Position numbers and translations under genes: made by a program. From Proteles cristata cristata (taxonomy: Eukaryota; Chordata; Mammalia; Carnivora; Hyaenidae), in assembly GCA_017311185.1 (NCBI GenBank), contig JAESUZ010000424.1, positions 186,001 through 250,000 of the forward strand: DNA of 64,000 nt, given 5' to 3'. The notes below the pieces were generated by a model. It worked only from the letters and a program-made list of their open reading frames with translations. It ran no database searches and had not been told where the DNA came from. Below, in pieces: positions 41,301-54,800 of this stretch (position 1 is the stretch's first letter; the number at the start of each line of letters is the position of its first letter).

Positions 41301-42198
41301 TATACTAGACTGAGTTGGATTAGTTGGTTTATGGCCATGATTAATCAGTTTATCAGCTTAATACTCTTAAGTGACCATTAAATCCAATCAGAACAGAATT
41401 TTCTAAGGACCTCAAATCTTTTTTTTTTTTTTGCACATTAAAATGGAGTAATGCAGTGTTTCAATGCTTCTTTTGTACATTGCTCATAACATGATGGATG
41501 GCACCATATGTATACAGTATCTACATAGAGCTAATTTTGTAGTTATATAGCATGAAAATGTAGGTTGTTTTAATTAGTAAACTTGATTCAAGGAGTTATG
41601 CAGTTTATACACTTGTCTGTTGAGAGATTTCAATTGATGTTTAAATGGAAATGACTTTGAAGAGGAGGTGATGGAAGGAGGCCCGACTTTCTTCATAAAA
41701 ATTATATGCCTGTGTCAACAATGTGGGCACCTGAGTGTGAGAATGGCTTAATACCTGGTTAAGAATGATCATAGAGCATTATAGCTCATTATTCTGAACA
41801 AACAAAACTTAGGATAATAGTATTCTCAAGGAGACGAGGCTCCTGGTTTATACTTTCATAGTCCCAGGCTGCAGCTTTGACGGGGGGCGGGGGGGGGGGT
41901 GAGGGGGAGGAAGTAGTCATTCTGGGGACTCTTGAAAGGGTAGATTGCGGTTTGATGTTTTATTTAAGACGTGAGGCTTAGAAGACAGTTTTTCATCTGT
42001 AAGATATTACAACTATTTTTGTCCCAGGTTGTTTGCCTTCTGTTAGTGCTATTTACTTTCTGAGAAGATTTAAGCTTTTCAATGAAAAATGTTCTAGTAA
42101 ATTCTACTCTGGACTTTTTTTTTAAAAAAATGATTTCAGATGTCATTAGTAAGAAATTAAAAAGAAATTTTCTTTAATGTTTTTATTTATTTTTGAGA

Positions 42199-42231
<33 letters not shown>

Positions 42232-45200
42232 GAAGACACAGAATCTGAAACAGACTCCAGGCTCTGAGCTGTCAGCACAGAGGCCTGATGTGGGGCTTGA
42301 ACTCACAAACCATGAGATCATGATCTGGGCCGAAGTCAGGCCCTCAACCGATTGAGCCACCCAGACACCCCAGAGAAATTTTAGAGAAAATACCTCTTCT
42401 GCTTTTCAGATGTGGTTTTATTTTATATTTTTCTTCATGAAATTGCTTTCTAAAGGATTTCTCTGAATGTACTCGGCAAGATTCTATTGCCTGGATAAGC
42501 ATTAAGCAATGTGAATAATTAAAGAAATAAAGCTCCTTTTAACTTGATTTTTGGGGGATGATTATACAGATTCTACATTTAAAGATCCCGTTTAATTAAG
42601 TGATGCAAGAATGTTGAAATAATGTCTTATTTCTTTCATAACATTTCAGAGTATTGTTGCCACCATAAAGAAAAAGGAATATAATTTCTTAGACCAGAGG
42701 AAAATGGATTTTGACCAGGATTATGAAGAGTTTTGCAAGCAAACTAATGACCTTCACGTAAGTTGTATAATAAAATTCCTGTTGACAGTTGTGTGTTTAT
42801 TTTTTCCCTTCTGTATAATGTTGTTACTAATCATTAACCATTCAGAAGGGAGAGGAGGCTTCATCATAGAGGTGACCGATCGCAACCTCAGCCTGCATTT
42901 TGTGATTTCACATTAATAATTGAAGGCTCTTTTTCATGGATTAAAGGGTCATAAATATAGCTTTGGATAATGATCTGTAATCATAGACTTCTTCGATGTC
43001 TTCCATCTTAGTTCTTAGAAAATTAACTTTCGTTTCCTGTTGAAATGTGTACTTATCAGAATATAGAAATTTGTTTCCGTTTGTTTGTTACTTTATAGCC
43101 ATGATTAGGACCAACCGTCTGCGGGATTGCAAAGCCAGGGTTGCAGCTGGCTTTAGAAACAGGGATGCCAGGACCCACTCAGCACCTGGAGCCTCTTGGG
43201 CTGCAGTCCCTTTCTCTCTTCCTATCCCTCCCCCACCACCTCCCCTGACCAGCCATCTTGACTTCCAGCCCTATGGGCAGTGAATGGATTTTAGCGGCTT
43301 CTGACAACATAGCAGTACCAGCCCAGCTTCAAGTCCCTGAAGGAAAGGATTGGGTTGGACGGTTCTAGTGGAGTGTCTAGCCCTGGACCTGTCACCTATG
43401 AGTTATGTGGTAAAAGAAGGGGGGTCAGGGTCTGTGTGTGTGTGTGGGGGGGGACGCTGTGTTTGTTATCAGAGGAGAAGACTCAAGGAGGGTAAGGGGA
43501 AGATGACCGCATCGGTGTCTTCCATAGTTCATATTCCGACTTCTTTTCATCCTAATGAAGTCCAAAGTACATGCAGTTCTGATTTTAAAAGGAAAATGAC
43601 CATTCTGTTACTTCTTTTCCAAAAGCTCTGTTTTGAAGTCAATTCATACATTTCAAGGAAAAAGAGCTCTGCAGGGTGGGTTCAATGGTAAAAGGAATCA
43701 TAACAAAATGAGCTAATTCTACATGTTGGGTACTGCCCTGAGCACTTTATGGGTGTTAATCATCTAAGCATCACAAGAATCCTATAAAGTGGGTGCTGTT
43801 GTTACCCTCATTTGCAGAACGAGAGAAAGGCACAGCGAGGTTGAGTGACTTGCCCAAAGATAACAATTGGTAGAGTTGGGATTAAATCCAGGCAGTCTGG
43901 CTCTAGGATTCAAGTGTTTAACTATTATACTAGAAGAGATGTTTCGGTTGATGGGAAGATATAGTGCCTATGATAATTTATGCAATGACCTTGTTTGGAG
44001 AGCAGTTAGACATAAGGACGATGGAAAGTGATGGGCAGGGGCCCTGCTGGTTCCCGGCTCCGGCTGCCCCTCCCAGCATTTTAGGATCATACGGGACTTC
44101 AGTAATGTGTGCTTGGGGGAGGGGGGAAGGGGACAGAGGTGGACAGCGAACACCCTGAGGGCAGCGGTTGCATTCACTCCTCTTTGTGTCTCTATGGCAC
44201 CTCACCTAATTGGAGAGAGCGTAAGGAATGCTTGCCAAACTAATGTGTGAGCAATGAATTAATAAGAACTAGATTTACTGCAATTAAACAAGCATTTACT
44301 GTACATCAATTAATGACTATGCTTCTCTATTGTGGGTTATAAATACAGAAATAAATCAGGTAGATTTGCCCTCAGAGATCACAGCCAGACAGAGGCAGAC
44401 ATGTGATATGGTTAAAATATAAGCACATACGTGTTAGAATAATGAGTGCTTAACTTAAGGAAGGGCAGGTAGTGGCTAAAATGACCAACTATAAAAGTGT
44501 AATATTCTGATATTGTGCCTGGGAAGAGAGGATTCAGAGATAAAAAGACATATTCCAAAGAGGTCCTAGGGCAACTCACAGGGAGCACAGGCTAGTAACA
44601 CAGGTAGGATTTCATAACTGCAGTTGAAACGCCCAGAGTTCGAGAGACCCCCAAAAACAGACCACCAGAGACCAGAGTCAAAGCCAATCGGCAAGCGTTG
44701 TTTATTTGCAGGTTCGAACCCGGACCTCCGCACATTCATTGCCGGTGACGCTGAGAAGCCCTGAATAAAGCCTTTGCAGTCTTTTTATAGACAGGAGTAA
44801 ACAAGTCGTGGGGAGGGACAGGAGATCTCTATGGTTACAGGTTTGTTATTGGTTGATATTTAAATATGAACATATACCATATTTGATTGGTTCCCGCTAT
44901 CAGGTTTTTGGCGGGATCCAATTACAACATTTAGGATACCTTTGAATTTAGCCAATCATAGAGCGAGTCTAGAGTCTTGTTCAGCGACTAACAGATTAAC
45001 TTCTCTCTCCTTAGGCCCTTCCTTCAGTAAGGCGGAGGGTGGCTGCTGGCCTTTCTTGATTAGGTGTTGCCAAGGTAGTGTGGTGGAGTGATGTGGTAGC
45101 CAGTTCCTTCGGCCTTGGGCAGTGTGCGGCTGCCTGATAGTTCCGGGGAGGCTGAAACTCAAGCCTTAAGCAATGGTACAGAAGCGGAAGGAGCTAGTTT

Positions 45201-45848
45201 GTATCTGCAGTTTCCAGCCTTGACTCAGACCATAGGAATGTTTCTTTTTTTCTTTTTGATTAGCTGAACTGAGGGAGGTCTGAGGATGGCTTTAGCCTTG
45301 AACAGTCTGAGGCTTTTCCTGGGACTGGGGCTGGGGCTACGTGCAACCGAGGTTTCTCTTAATGGAGGACTTAATTTTTGGCTCTTCACGGTGACCCGTG
45401 AGGATAGGACGCGAGGCGAGGAGAACAATTCGTCTTCTGCTTGGCTGGGGCTGGCAGAGGCTTCAGAGAGGAGGCTGATGCTGGAACAGACATGGGTGGT
45501 GGCTGCCAGAGGGGCGGGGAAACCTTTTCAAGACGGTGCTTACTTTGTCTCATACCAAGAATATAATATATAAATGTCCTGTGGCCTGGTTTGAAAGCAT
45601 TAGTTATAGATTATTAGTATCTATTCTCATTAAAAAATTTTTTTTAAATTCAACACTATTATTTATCTCATCTTACCTCAAGCGTAGTCTACTTGTCTCT
45701 TTGGTTGAATGATGAAGTTTCCTTTGACTTCTTTGTCTCTTTCTCCATTAAAAAAAAAAGATTTATTTATTTATTTTAAATTTATTTTTATAATTGCTCA
45801 TGTATTTGCCTTTATTGAGATCTTTATTTCTCCATATGATTTTAAGGT

Positions 45849-45880
<32 letters not shown>

Positions 45881-48800
45881 TTTTTTTATAGTGACAAGAT
45901 TAAGATTTTTTTAAAAAATATAATTTATTGTTAAGTTGGCTAACATACAGTGTATACGGTGTGCCTTTGGCTTTGGGAGTAGATTCCCATCATTCATCAC
46001 TTACAACACCCAGTGCTCATCCCAACAAGTGCCCTCCTCAATGCCCAAAACCCATTTCCATGTCCCTCCTCCCCGCCAATCAACCCTCAGTTTTTTCTCT
46101 TATGGTTTGCCAAGATTTTTATTTTTAAGTAATCTTTACACCCAACGTGGGGCATGCACTCACAACCCTGAGATCAAGAGTCACATGCTTTACTGACTGA
46201 GCCAGCCAGGCGCCCCTCCATTCTCTTTCTCTTAACTAGCCCCTTTTCTCCTTTATTTATTATTATATTTATTATTTTTTTATTTTTTATTTCTTTTTTT
46301 CTTTAAAAAATTTTTTTTTAAAATTTTATTTCTGAGAGAGAGAGACAGCATGAGCAGGGGAGGGTCAGAGAGAGAGGGAGACACAGAATCCGAAACAGGC
46401 TCCAGACTCTGAGCTAGCTGTCAGCACAGAGCCTGACGCAGGGCTCAAACCCACAAACTGTGAGATCATGGCCTGAGCCGAAGTCGGACATTTAACCGAC
46501 TGAACCACTCAGGCACCCTGATTTTTTTGCTTTAGAAAGAGAGAATGTGAGCAGTGGAGAGGGGGAGAGGGAGAGAGAAAGAATCCTGAACAGGCTCCCC
46601 GCTCAGTGCGTTGCCTGAAGAGGGGCTGGATCGTATGATCCTGGGGTCATGACTGGAGCCAAAATCAAGAGTCAGACACTCAACAGACAGAACCACTCAG
46701 GAGACCTGCCTTTCTCCTTTAAATTACTCACCCATTCTCACTGAATTCAGCCCTTATCTTATAAAATCAGCATGAAAACACTGACCTTACTATAGCTCTG
46801 GGTGGAGTTGGGGGCAGAGGCGATGAGCTGTGGAGACAAGAGACAGAGGGGACCAGTTGCTGTGGATTTGGATCAGGGTTGTGCCCAGGGGATCAGAGCC
46901 TGGAATCCTGTCCAAGTTGAGGGTTCATGCAGGTGCTAACAGGTCAAAGAGAGGGAATGCCTTGGAACCAGCTGAGCAGTTAGAAGTCTAGCAGGCAGAG
47001 AGAGATGTCAACTCATCCTTCCTTACTAAATACTGCCTTACACTGCCTGCTAGGCTCTGCCTGCTAGACTTCTAAGGGCTGGTGGCTCACAGTCAGTCTT
47101 TAAGAGAAGACGGAGGAGGACTTGAGAGCCCAGAACTCATAAGAGGACTAGTATGAAGATTCCTTGGTCACATTCCACAAAACTCTCAGAATGGGCCTAA
47201 GGATGAGGGAAAAGAAGACTAATTCAAGGTCTTAAATATTCATACAGAGCGTAGCACAGGTTTCTGTGAAGCTACAGGGTAGGAAAGCAAAGAAAACCAG
47301 GTGCAAGTGTTAGGGCGCAGTAAAATTGCTTCTGTCTATAGTTCTAGAGAGGTGATGGAGGCATTGCAAATATTCTAGTTGTGCATGGCTTATACAGAGT
47401 TTTTTTTTTAATGTGGTGACAACATTTGAATGTTTGTTTAGGGGCACCCTCCTACACTGTTGGTGGGAATGTAAACTGGTACAGCCCCTCTGGAAAACAG
47501 TGTGGAGGTTCCTCAGGAAACTAACAACAGAACTCCCCTACGACCCAGCAATAGCACTGCTAGGAATTTACCCAAGGGATACAGGAGTGCTGATGCATAG
47601 GAGCACATGTACCCCAATGTTCATAGCAGCACTCTCCACAATAGCTAAAACATGGAAAGAGCCTAAGTGTCCATCAACAGATGAATGATCAAGAAGATGT
47701 GGTTTATCTATACCATGGAATACTACATGGCAATGAGAAACAATGAAATCTGGCCTGTGTAGCAACATGGATGGACCTTGAGGGTGTTATGCTGAGCAAA
47801 ATAAGTCAGGCAGAGAAGGACAAATATCATATGTGTGCACGTATAGGAGGATTAGGAGGAACTTAACAGAGGACCAAGGGGGAGAAGAAGGGCGGAAATG
47901 GTGGGGGGAAAGGGAGAGAGGCAAACCATGAGAGACTCTTGAATGCTGACAAAAACTGAGGACTGATGGATGTGGGGGGGGAGGGATGGGCATGGAGGAG
48001 GACACTTGTGGGGATGAGCACTGAGTGTTATGTGGAAACTAATTTGACAATAAACTATTTGTAAAAAAATAAAAATAAAAAAAAAAGAATGTTTAGTTAG
48101 GATAACTATTCTTTAGTGCAGGACAATTTCTCAATCCTAGGATGTGGTCGTTGCAGAAGAAATAACATCATTTAATATACGTAATATATAATATATATCA
48201 TCATTTAATATATATATATACATATATATGTGTATATATATACACACACAGTTTTAGCAGGAGTAGTGAGAAGTATTGAGAGCAAGAATATGTTGTGATA
48301 GGTGTTGTGATCCTTCAGCTTTGGGGCTTTGCTGAATGGAGCAGGGAGCGCCCAGGTAGCAAAGTCTCTTCAAGTGTTATGTTTCCAGTGGTGTTTTGGA
48401 TATTTCCAACTGGTCTTGCCAAATTACTCGTACTCATCTTGGTACTCATTCTCACTACATATGCAACTGGCTTCCCCGTTTTATCACCGTGCAAGTTAAT
48501 GAGCCCTTTAGAATTGTAGAGGCTCAACATTTTCGTCTGGGAAAACTGAGGAAAAAAAGAATTGCTTGGATCTTTACCTTGAAGAATGAGATAGAAAATA
48601 ATGAAATAATTTTTCTGTCTTTAATGAACTCAATTTAGGTTTTAACGGCAACTCTACTAAATCTGAGAGTGACCAAAAATGAATCATGTACTTCATTTTT
48701 TGGTGCAATTTTTTTTTTTATAAAATTGTACAAATAATGTAGGATGTGTGAGGGTCTCAGGATAGCCCATAATGAAGATCATTTTGGGAAATTGATTTGA

Positions 48801-51800
48801 CGGCTTAATGAAAGACGTATTTCTTAAAACTTTGGTATTTAAGTCATTCCTTTTGAAATGCTTGGGAATTATTTACTAATCTCTTTTTCTGTAGTGGCTT
48901 TATAGCCCTGGGCTGTGAAGTATTTCTACAGAGTGGTTTTGCTTTCCTTCTGCTGGGGTCCTGGTGGTTTGGCTATTCCAGACTAGCTGTTATATTAATT
49001 TCTTGGGTTAGACACCCCCCGCCTCCCATCTCAGACCCCTCTTTTAGGTATGGTACAGACATAGGATTTCATTTGCTCTAGGGGAGGGATCAGCAAACTA
49101 TGCCCAAAGCCAAATCCTGCCTGCCTCTTTGTGGATTGCCAATGGCAGCCTCTGCACGTGGTGGTAGGTGAGTGGCTGTGAAAGACACCTATGTCCCACA
49201 AAGCTGAAAACAGTTACTGTCTGGCCCCTTACAGAGGAGGTGTGGGATCCTGATCTAGGGGGCCTGACTCATCCATTCATGGCTCTGGGCACATGGCAAG
49301 CCCCCTTGCTGTTTTCTCTACCTTGTGAACAGAATTATTGCTTGGCCTGGGCCTCATTTCAAGGGCCGTGGCTTTCTGCAGCCATCTGTTGAGAGTGTTA
49401 GGACCCCACAGCTTCTCTACCCACATTGTGATAAAACCCCACGTCCTGCCCGCCCCCCCCCCCGCCCCCAGCCCTGTATGTGACCCAGGCCCAGGGAGCC
49501 TGACATGGTGCCAGCTCCCGTAATTGCCCTGGCTTTCAAGACCCTCTTTGTTATGGTTTCTGGGCATTTATCTTTCAAGCTCAGGGGAGTGTTACATTTT
49601 CTGTTCTGATTTGTCCTATATTATATGTGTTCATAGAGAATGGGGAACTCTTTTGTCTTGTTGCTAAATAGGACTTTTTTTCTCAATAATATTATAATCA
49701 TTTATGGTGAGAGCTGCTGGCTCACACCTATGTGGTGAGCAGTGGGTAATGTGCAGAATGGCAATCAACATGATGTACATCTGAAACTAAAAAACGCATA
49801 CCCTAAAAAAATTAAAATAAAGAGGACTTTTTCCAGTGTGAATTCTCTGTTTATAATCAGATTTTATTCTATTTTAGAACGACTTGCAGAACTTCATGGA
49901 TGTTACATTTGAAAAGATTCAAAACACAAATCAAGCTCTAAGTATGTTAAAGAAATTTGAAAGGTAAAAATTTGAAACAGATTCTATTCTATCTTCTAAA
50001 ACTGGAGTCATATGAACATAGTTTAGCTTATTTCATTATTATTAATTATTATTTCATATTTTAAGGGGAAGAAAATCCTTTCTTGACAATCTGCATAACA
50101 AGGTCAGAGTTTTTAAGTTCTTCAATGGTTAAAAGTTTGTTGTATTTCCTGTTAGCTTTGGAGTACCATGTGATTGCCTATCATAATATTACTTAATGTT
50201 TAAGTAATTTGAAAAAATTCTTACCAGGTTAATGGTTTTGCTTATATTTTAAGGATTTATACTTTTTTTTTTTTTTAAATAAACTCTACGTCCAATATGA
50301 GCTTGAACTTGTGACCCTGAGATCAAGAGTCACATGCTCTACTGAGCCAGCCAGGCACCCTGATACTATTTTTTAAAACCATTTTATTGAGATAATGGAT
50401 GGATTGATACTATTTTGATTTTTTAAGTATGCCAACTAAATATCTCATTCTTTTCCATTACCATATTTTAAAAAAATGTTTATTTATTTATTTTGAGAGA
50501 AAGAGAGAAGTGAGTGGGGGAAGGGCAGTGAGCGAGGGAGAGAGAGAATCCCAAGCAGGCTCCACAGTGTCAGCACAGATCCTGGTGTGGGGCTCAATCC
50601 CACGACCCTGGGATCATGGCCTGAGCCGAAATCAAGAGCCAGATGCTCAACAGACTGACTCAAGAGCCCCTCCATTGCCATATGTTTTAAAATGAATCTT
50701 TTTTAAAAAAGTTTCTTTATTTATTTTGAAGAAGAGAGACAGGCAGAGAGAGTGCACAGTGGGGGAGGGACAGAGAGAGAGAGAATCCCAAGCAGGCTCT
50801 GAACTGTTAGTGCAGAGCCTGATGTGGGGCTCAAACTCATGAACCATGAGATCATGACCTGAGCTGAAATCAAGAGATGCTCAACTGACAGAGCCACCCA
50901 GGTGTCCCAAAGGAGATTGGTTGATATCTTCTCATTAATTCAAACCATTCACTTTTTGTTTTTTTATCAGTTTGAATATACCTAATCTTGGTATTGATGA
51001 CAAATATCGACGTATCCTAGAGAATTATGGGGCTGACATCGATATGATCTCCAAACTGTATACAAAGCAGAAATTTAATCCTCCTTTGGCTCGAGATCAG
51101 CCTCCCATTGCTGGGAAGATCTTGTGGGCCCGACAGCTCTTCCAGAGGATTCAGCGACCAATGCAGCTTTTCCAGCAGCACCCAACTGTGCTACAGACGG
51201 CAGAAGCCAAGCCTGTGATTCGCAGTTACAACAGGGTGGCCAAGGTCCTCCTGGAGTTTGAAGTTCTCTACCACAGGGCATGGCTTCAACAAGTGAGTCT
51301 ACCTGTGTGCTCTTCAAAGACGTCTTCACTGCCAGATCAGTGGGACACCCTCTGTTAGCATGGGACACTTTTCTTCCTATAGGAAGTTGAATTTGTGGGT
51401 ATTTCCTAAGACAGGTTTGGTTGATGTAGGTAATCAAAGAGTATCAAAGTGACCATGAAGAAAAATAATGATTGATTTTGAAAAAAAATTATAAGCTAGG
51501 TAACAGAAACTCATTTTTATTTAATTTACAAACTCTTAAGGGAGAAAGAAGATCCTGCTTATTGGTTCTTTTTCCTAGTTGATTAGGATTTCTGACTTTT
51601 TTCTATCCATTAAGTTCCTTAATGTGTCATTAAACACTAGTATGTCTCTGTTAAATGAAGTCTTACATTTTCTTTGGTTATATTAGGTCCATCAAATTGT
51701 ATTTCATACCTTACCGACACTTGTATGTCTTTGTAGATTGACGGGAAGTATCTCAGAGGATAAAATTCAACCTTACAGGGCCTCTAAAATAGTATCTCAT

Positions 51801-54800
51801 TTTCCTGGTTTAGCTTTTGGTGCCTGAGCCAGTAACAGAGATGTCTCCGGGGTGGTATTCATAGTTTTCCGAGATAACTAAAACTGAGTGTAGTAGGTTT
51901 AATGAACCTTTTATTAGGAAAAAGAATGCATTAGGCATGAGGGTATCAGGGAGCGAAATGGGTTTTGAGAAGCCACCAGTACTGCAGTGTCCACTTAGCT
52001 GTTGGGTGTGAGAGAGTCATGTCCCAGGCATTTTGTCAGATTGACTACATAGCATCACTACCAAGAGCTTGAAGACACTTTTCTGAAAGTGACCTTAGAA
52101 GAAAAGTGTTGTCTTTAGTTTGAGAAGCTCAAATCCAAGGAAGAACACTTACTGGTCTTCTTTCCCAGAAATGACTGAGCTAGACCCCTGGCATAGGCAC
52201 TCAACTTTCTAATAGTCAAAATGTTGATCTCTTGACACAGATTGAAGAAATTCACATAGGACTTGAGGCATCTTTATTGGTGAAGGCTCCAGGCACGGGG
52301 GAATTGTTTGTAAACTTTGACCCTCAGATATTAACCTTATTTAGAGAGACAGAGTGCATGTCACAGATGGGTCTGGAAGTGTCACCATTTGCGGCTGCCC
52401 TGTTCCAGAAACGGGATGTATACAAAAAGAACTTCAGTAACATGAAGGTATGGTCCTTTGATTTTTTTCCTCTTTCTGGCTGGCCCCAGTTTGCATTAAA
52501 AACAAAATATGGTGGTGTGTCACTGTTGAGGGATAGTGTGCCCAGGATGACTGCGATGGAGATTGAGAGGGAATGTGACCGTGTGGCAGGTTGAGGCCAG
52601 CTCATCACCGATCTCTCGTCAACCCAAGTTATACATTTGAATGCATCACAAAGCCATTGCAGGAATTCAGGGAGGAGGTAAAAGCATGATATATTTTATG
52701 ATAAAAATTGTTCTTGCTGCTGCATAGGGAATAGGCTTTAAGGGGACAAGTGTGTTAGTGTGAAGGCAGGGTGCAGGCTGTTGTGCTGGTTCAGGATGGA
52801 GATGATGGTGGCTTGAAATAGGGTGGCAGCTGAGTAGTAGATCAGTGGATTAGAGAAGAATTGCCAATAGGCAGGTTATGAGAGAACTCAAGGATGATTC
52901 CTTTGCTTTTGGTGCAAGTGACTCAATGGATTTACTAAAGTAGGGCGATTATATATTGCTGTGTAGGTCATATTCTTGTACAGCTTGTTCAACAACATGC
53001 AATGGCCCCAAATGAAAGTTCCATTTATGGAGATGATGAAAGCTGGATCTAGTGTATTTTGGAGGACAGGAGGAAATCAATAATTTCCATCTCAAGTATA
53101 AGATGATTTTTAGAGATAGAAGTGAAAGTATTATCCATGCAGATAGATATGAAAGTCTGGAGTTGAGGGGAAGAGTCAAAGTGGAAGGCATAGTTTTGAG
53201 AGTTTTATTTTTATTAATTTTTTTTTTTTAGTTTTGAGAATTTTAAGAATATAGTTGGTATTTAGTGGTGCCTGGCTGGCTTTGTGGGAAGAGCATAAGA
53301 CTCTCGATCTTGGGGTTGTGAGTTCAAGCCCAACATAGGGTGTAGAGATTACAAAAAATAAATAAGTAAACTTAAAATATAGTTGGTGTTTAACATCATT
53401 GTCTTGGATGAGATCTCCAAGGGAGAGAAAATAGATAAAGAAGAGCAGAGGTCCTACGCTAAGCACTGGGTTGCCCCGATATTAATGGGTGTGACAGAAG
53501 AGGCCAAGTGTGCAACATGAGTAACTGGTAAGAGAAGATCTTTCGGCAGGTTTGGAGGACCCCCTCAGATGTTGCAGAGTTATTGTGCTGAATATTTAAC
53601 AGAGCTCTCAGGCTTCCACAGATATGCCAAAGTAGTTGAGAGCTTGTTTTCTTCATCTGTCCCTTTGCATGTAGTTCAAACAGGAAAGAAATGAGCCCAC
53701 ACAGACATGAGACCTCACAGTTATGAGACTAGATTCTAAAGCCATTTTGATCTGGATACAAATCATTATCTTTGGGAAAATTGTTTCTACCCTTCTAAGC
53801 CTCAGTTTGTCATCTATAAGATGAATAATATCTCATGGGGTTAAAGGATTAAGGTGAGGGGTAGAAGGTCTGCTGATTTGCTTCCCAGATAGAATAAGTC
53901 ATGGGCATTGAAAATAGATAAGTAGTGAATACTTGATTCAGGAAGTGTAGAAGTAGCTGCTAATAGAACTATCCAACATAGGCTTTTCCAAAGTGGCTTT
54001 CATGGAAATTGAAAGGGTATAGAGAAATTGCAGAAAAGTATTCTATGAAGAAAGGATTATGCGGTCCATTTGGAAAATACTGAGTTTAACAAAATTCACA
54101 AAGTCCTTTGGGCTTCTTACTTCTTTCCTGTGGTTTTCTCAGAATTATTAATTTTCATTGTGACTTTCCGAGAGGGAGGATCATGTATACAGTGTTTTCC
54201 AAGCCAGGGACTGCTTTTCCTTATAGAAATCTCATAGGGCTAGTATCTCAGGGAAAAACACTTGGGTATAAACATTGGTCTAATGACAAAGTAATATCAA
54301 CATGCACAGTACAAGTATGAGCTTAAAAACAATTGTATTTAAGAAATACATTGAATTTACTTTCTTGTAATTAATTATTAATATTAACATTATGAAGAGA
54401 GGTAGGCTGCAAGTACTTTTAGTCTTATTTAAAATGATAATATATGGGACACCTGGGTGGCTTAGTCGGTTAAGTGTCCGACTTTGGCTCAGGTCGTGAT
54501 CTCACAGTTCATGGGTTTGAATCCTGTGTCAGGCTCTGTGCTGACAGCTCAGAGCCTGGAGCTTGCTTTGGATTCTGTGTCTCCCTCTCTCTCTGTCCCT
54601 CCCCCACTCATGCTTTGTTTCTCTCTCTCTCAAAAAAATAAACATTAAGAAAGTATATAAAATGGAAATATATGAACAAAATAGTGACATAGTTCAATAT
54701 TATACAACAGGTAAATTTCATTATAGGACAGACTCCATGAGTTTGTAATCACAAACGTTCCTTCTGATAACAACTAATTAATGAGTTAGGGAAATACTGA

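Larger units (their letters stand above)
39660..42171 (+). other. DNAH5 intron 11: content right of the SINE
   Basis: An L2-type 3' relic lies at about 40900-41300, then a G-rich tract at 41881-41911. The rest, about 39660-40880 and 41310-41870, is AT-rich and shows no repeat or gene I recognise. Confidence 0.6.
42758..49877 (+). other. DNAH5 intron 12: content
   Basis: A 7.1-kb intron holding a MIR, an antisense retroviral LTR, an L1 3' end with a SINE at its side, two further SINEs, a young truncated L1, an AT-rich microsatellite and a hAT relic. The stretches 42920-43700, 43940-44600, 46710-47400 and 48260-49080 show no recognisable repeat or exon. Confidence 0.65.

Noticed and set aside
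42181..42220. Many GA-rich runs as possible regulatory GAGA sites
   Set aside because: They are parts of SINE bodies, repeated at every SINE.
47413..47688. 91-codon plus-strand ORF
   Set aside because: It is the last part of L1 ORF2 in the insertion at 47441-48086.
52448..52594. Extension of the exon 15 frame past the donor
   Set aside because: The GTATGG donor and continuity with exon 16 explain it; the extension is chance.
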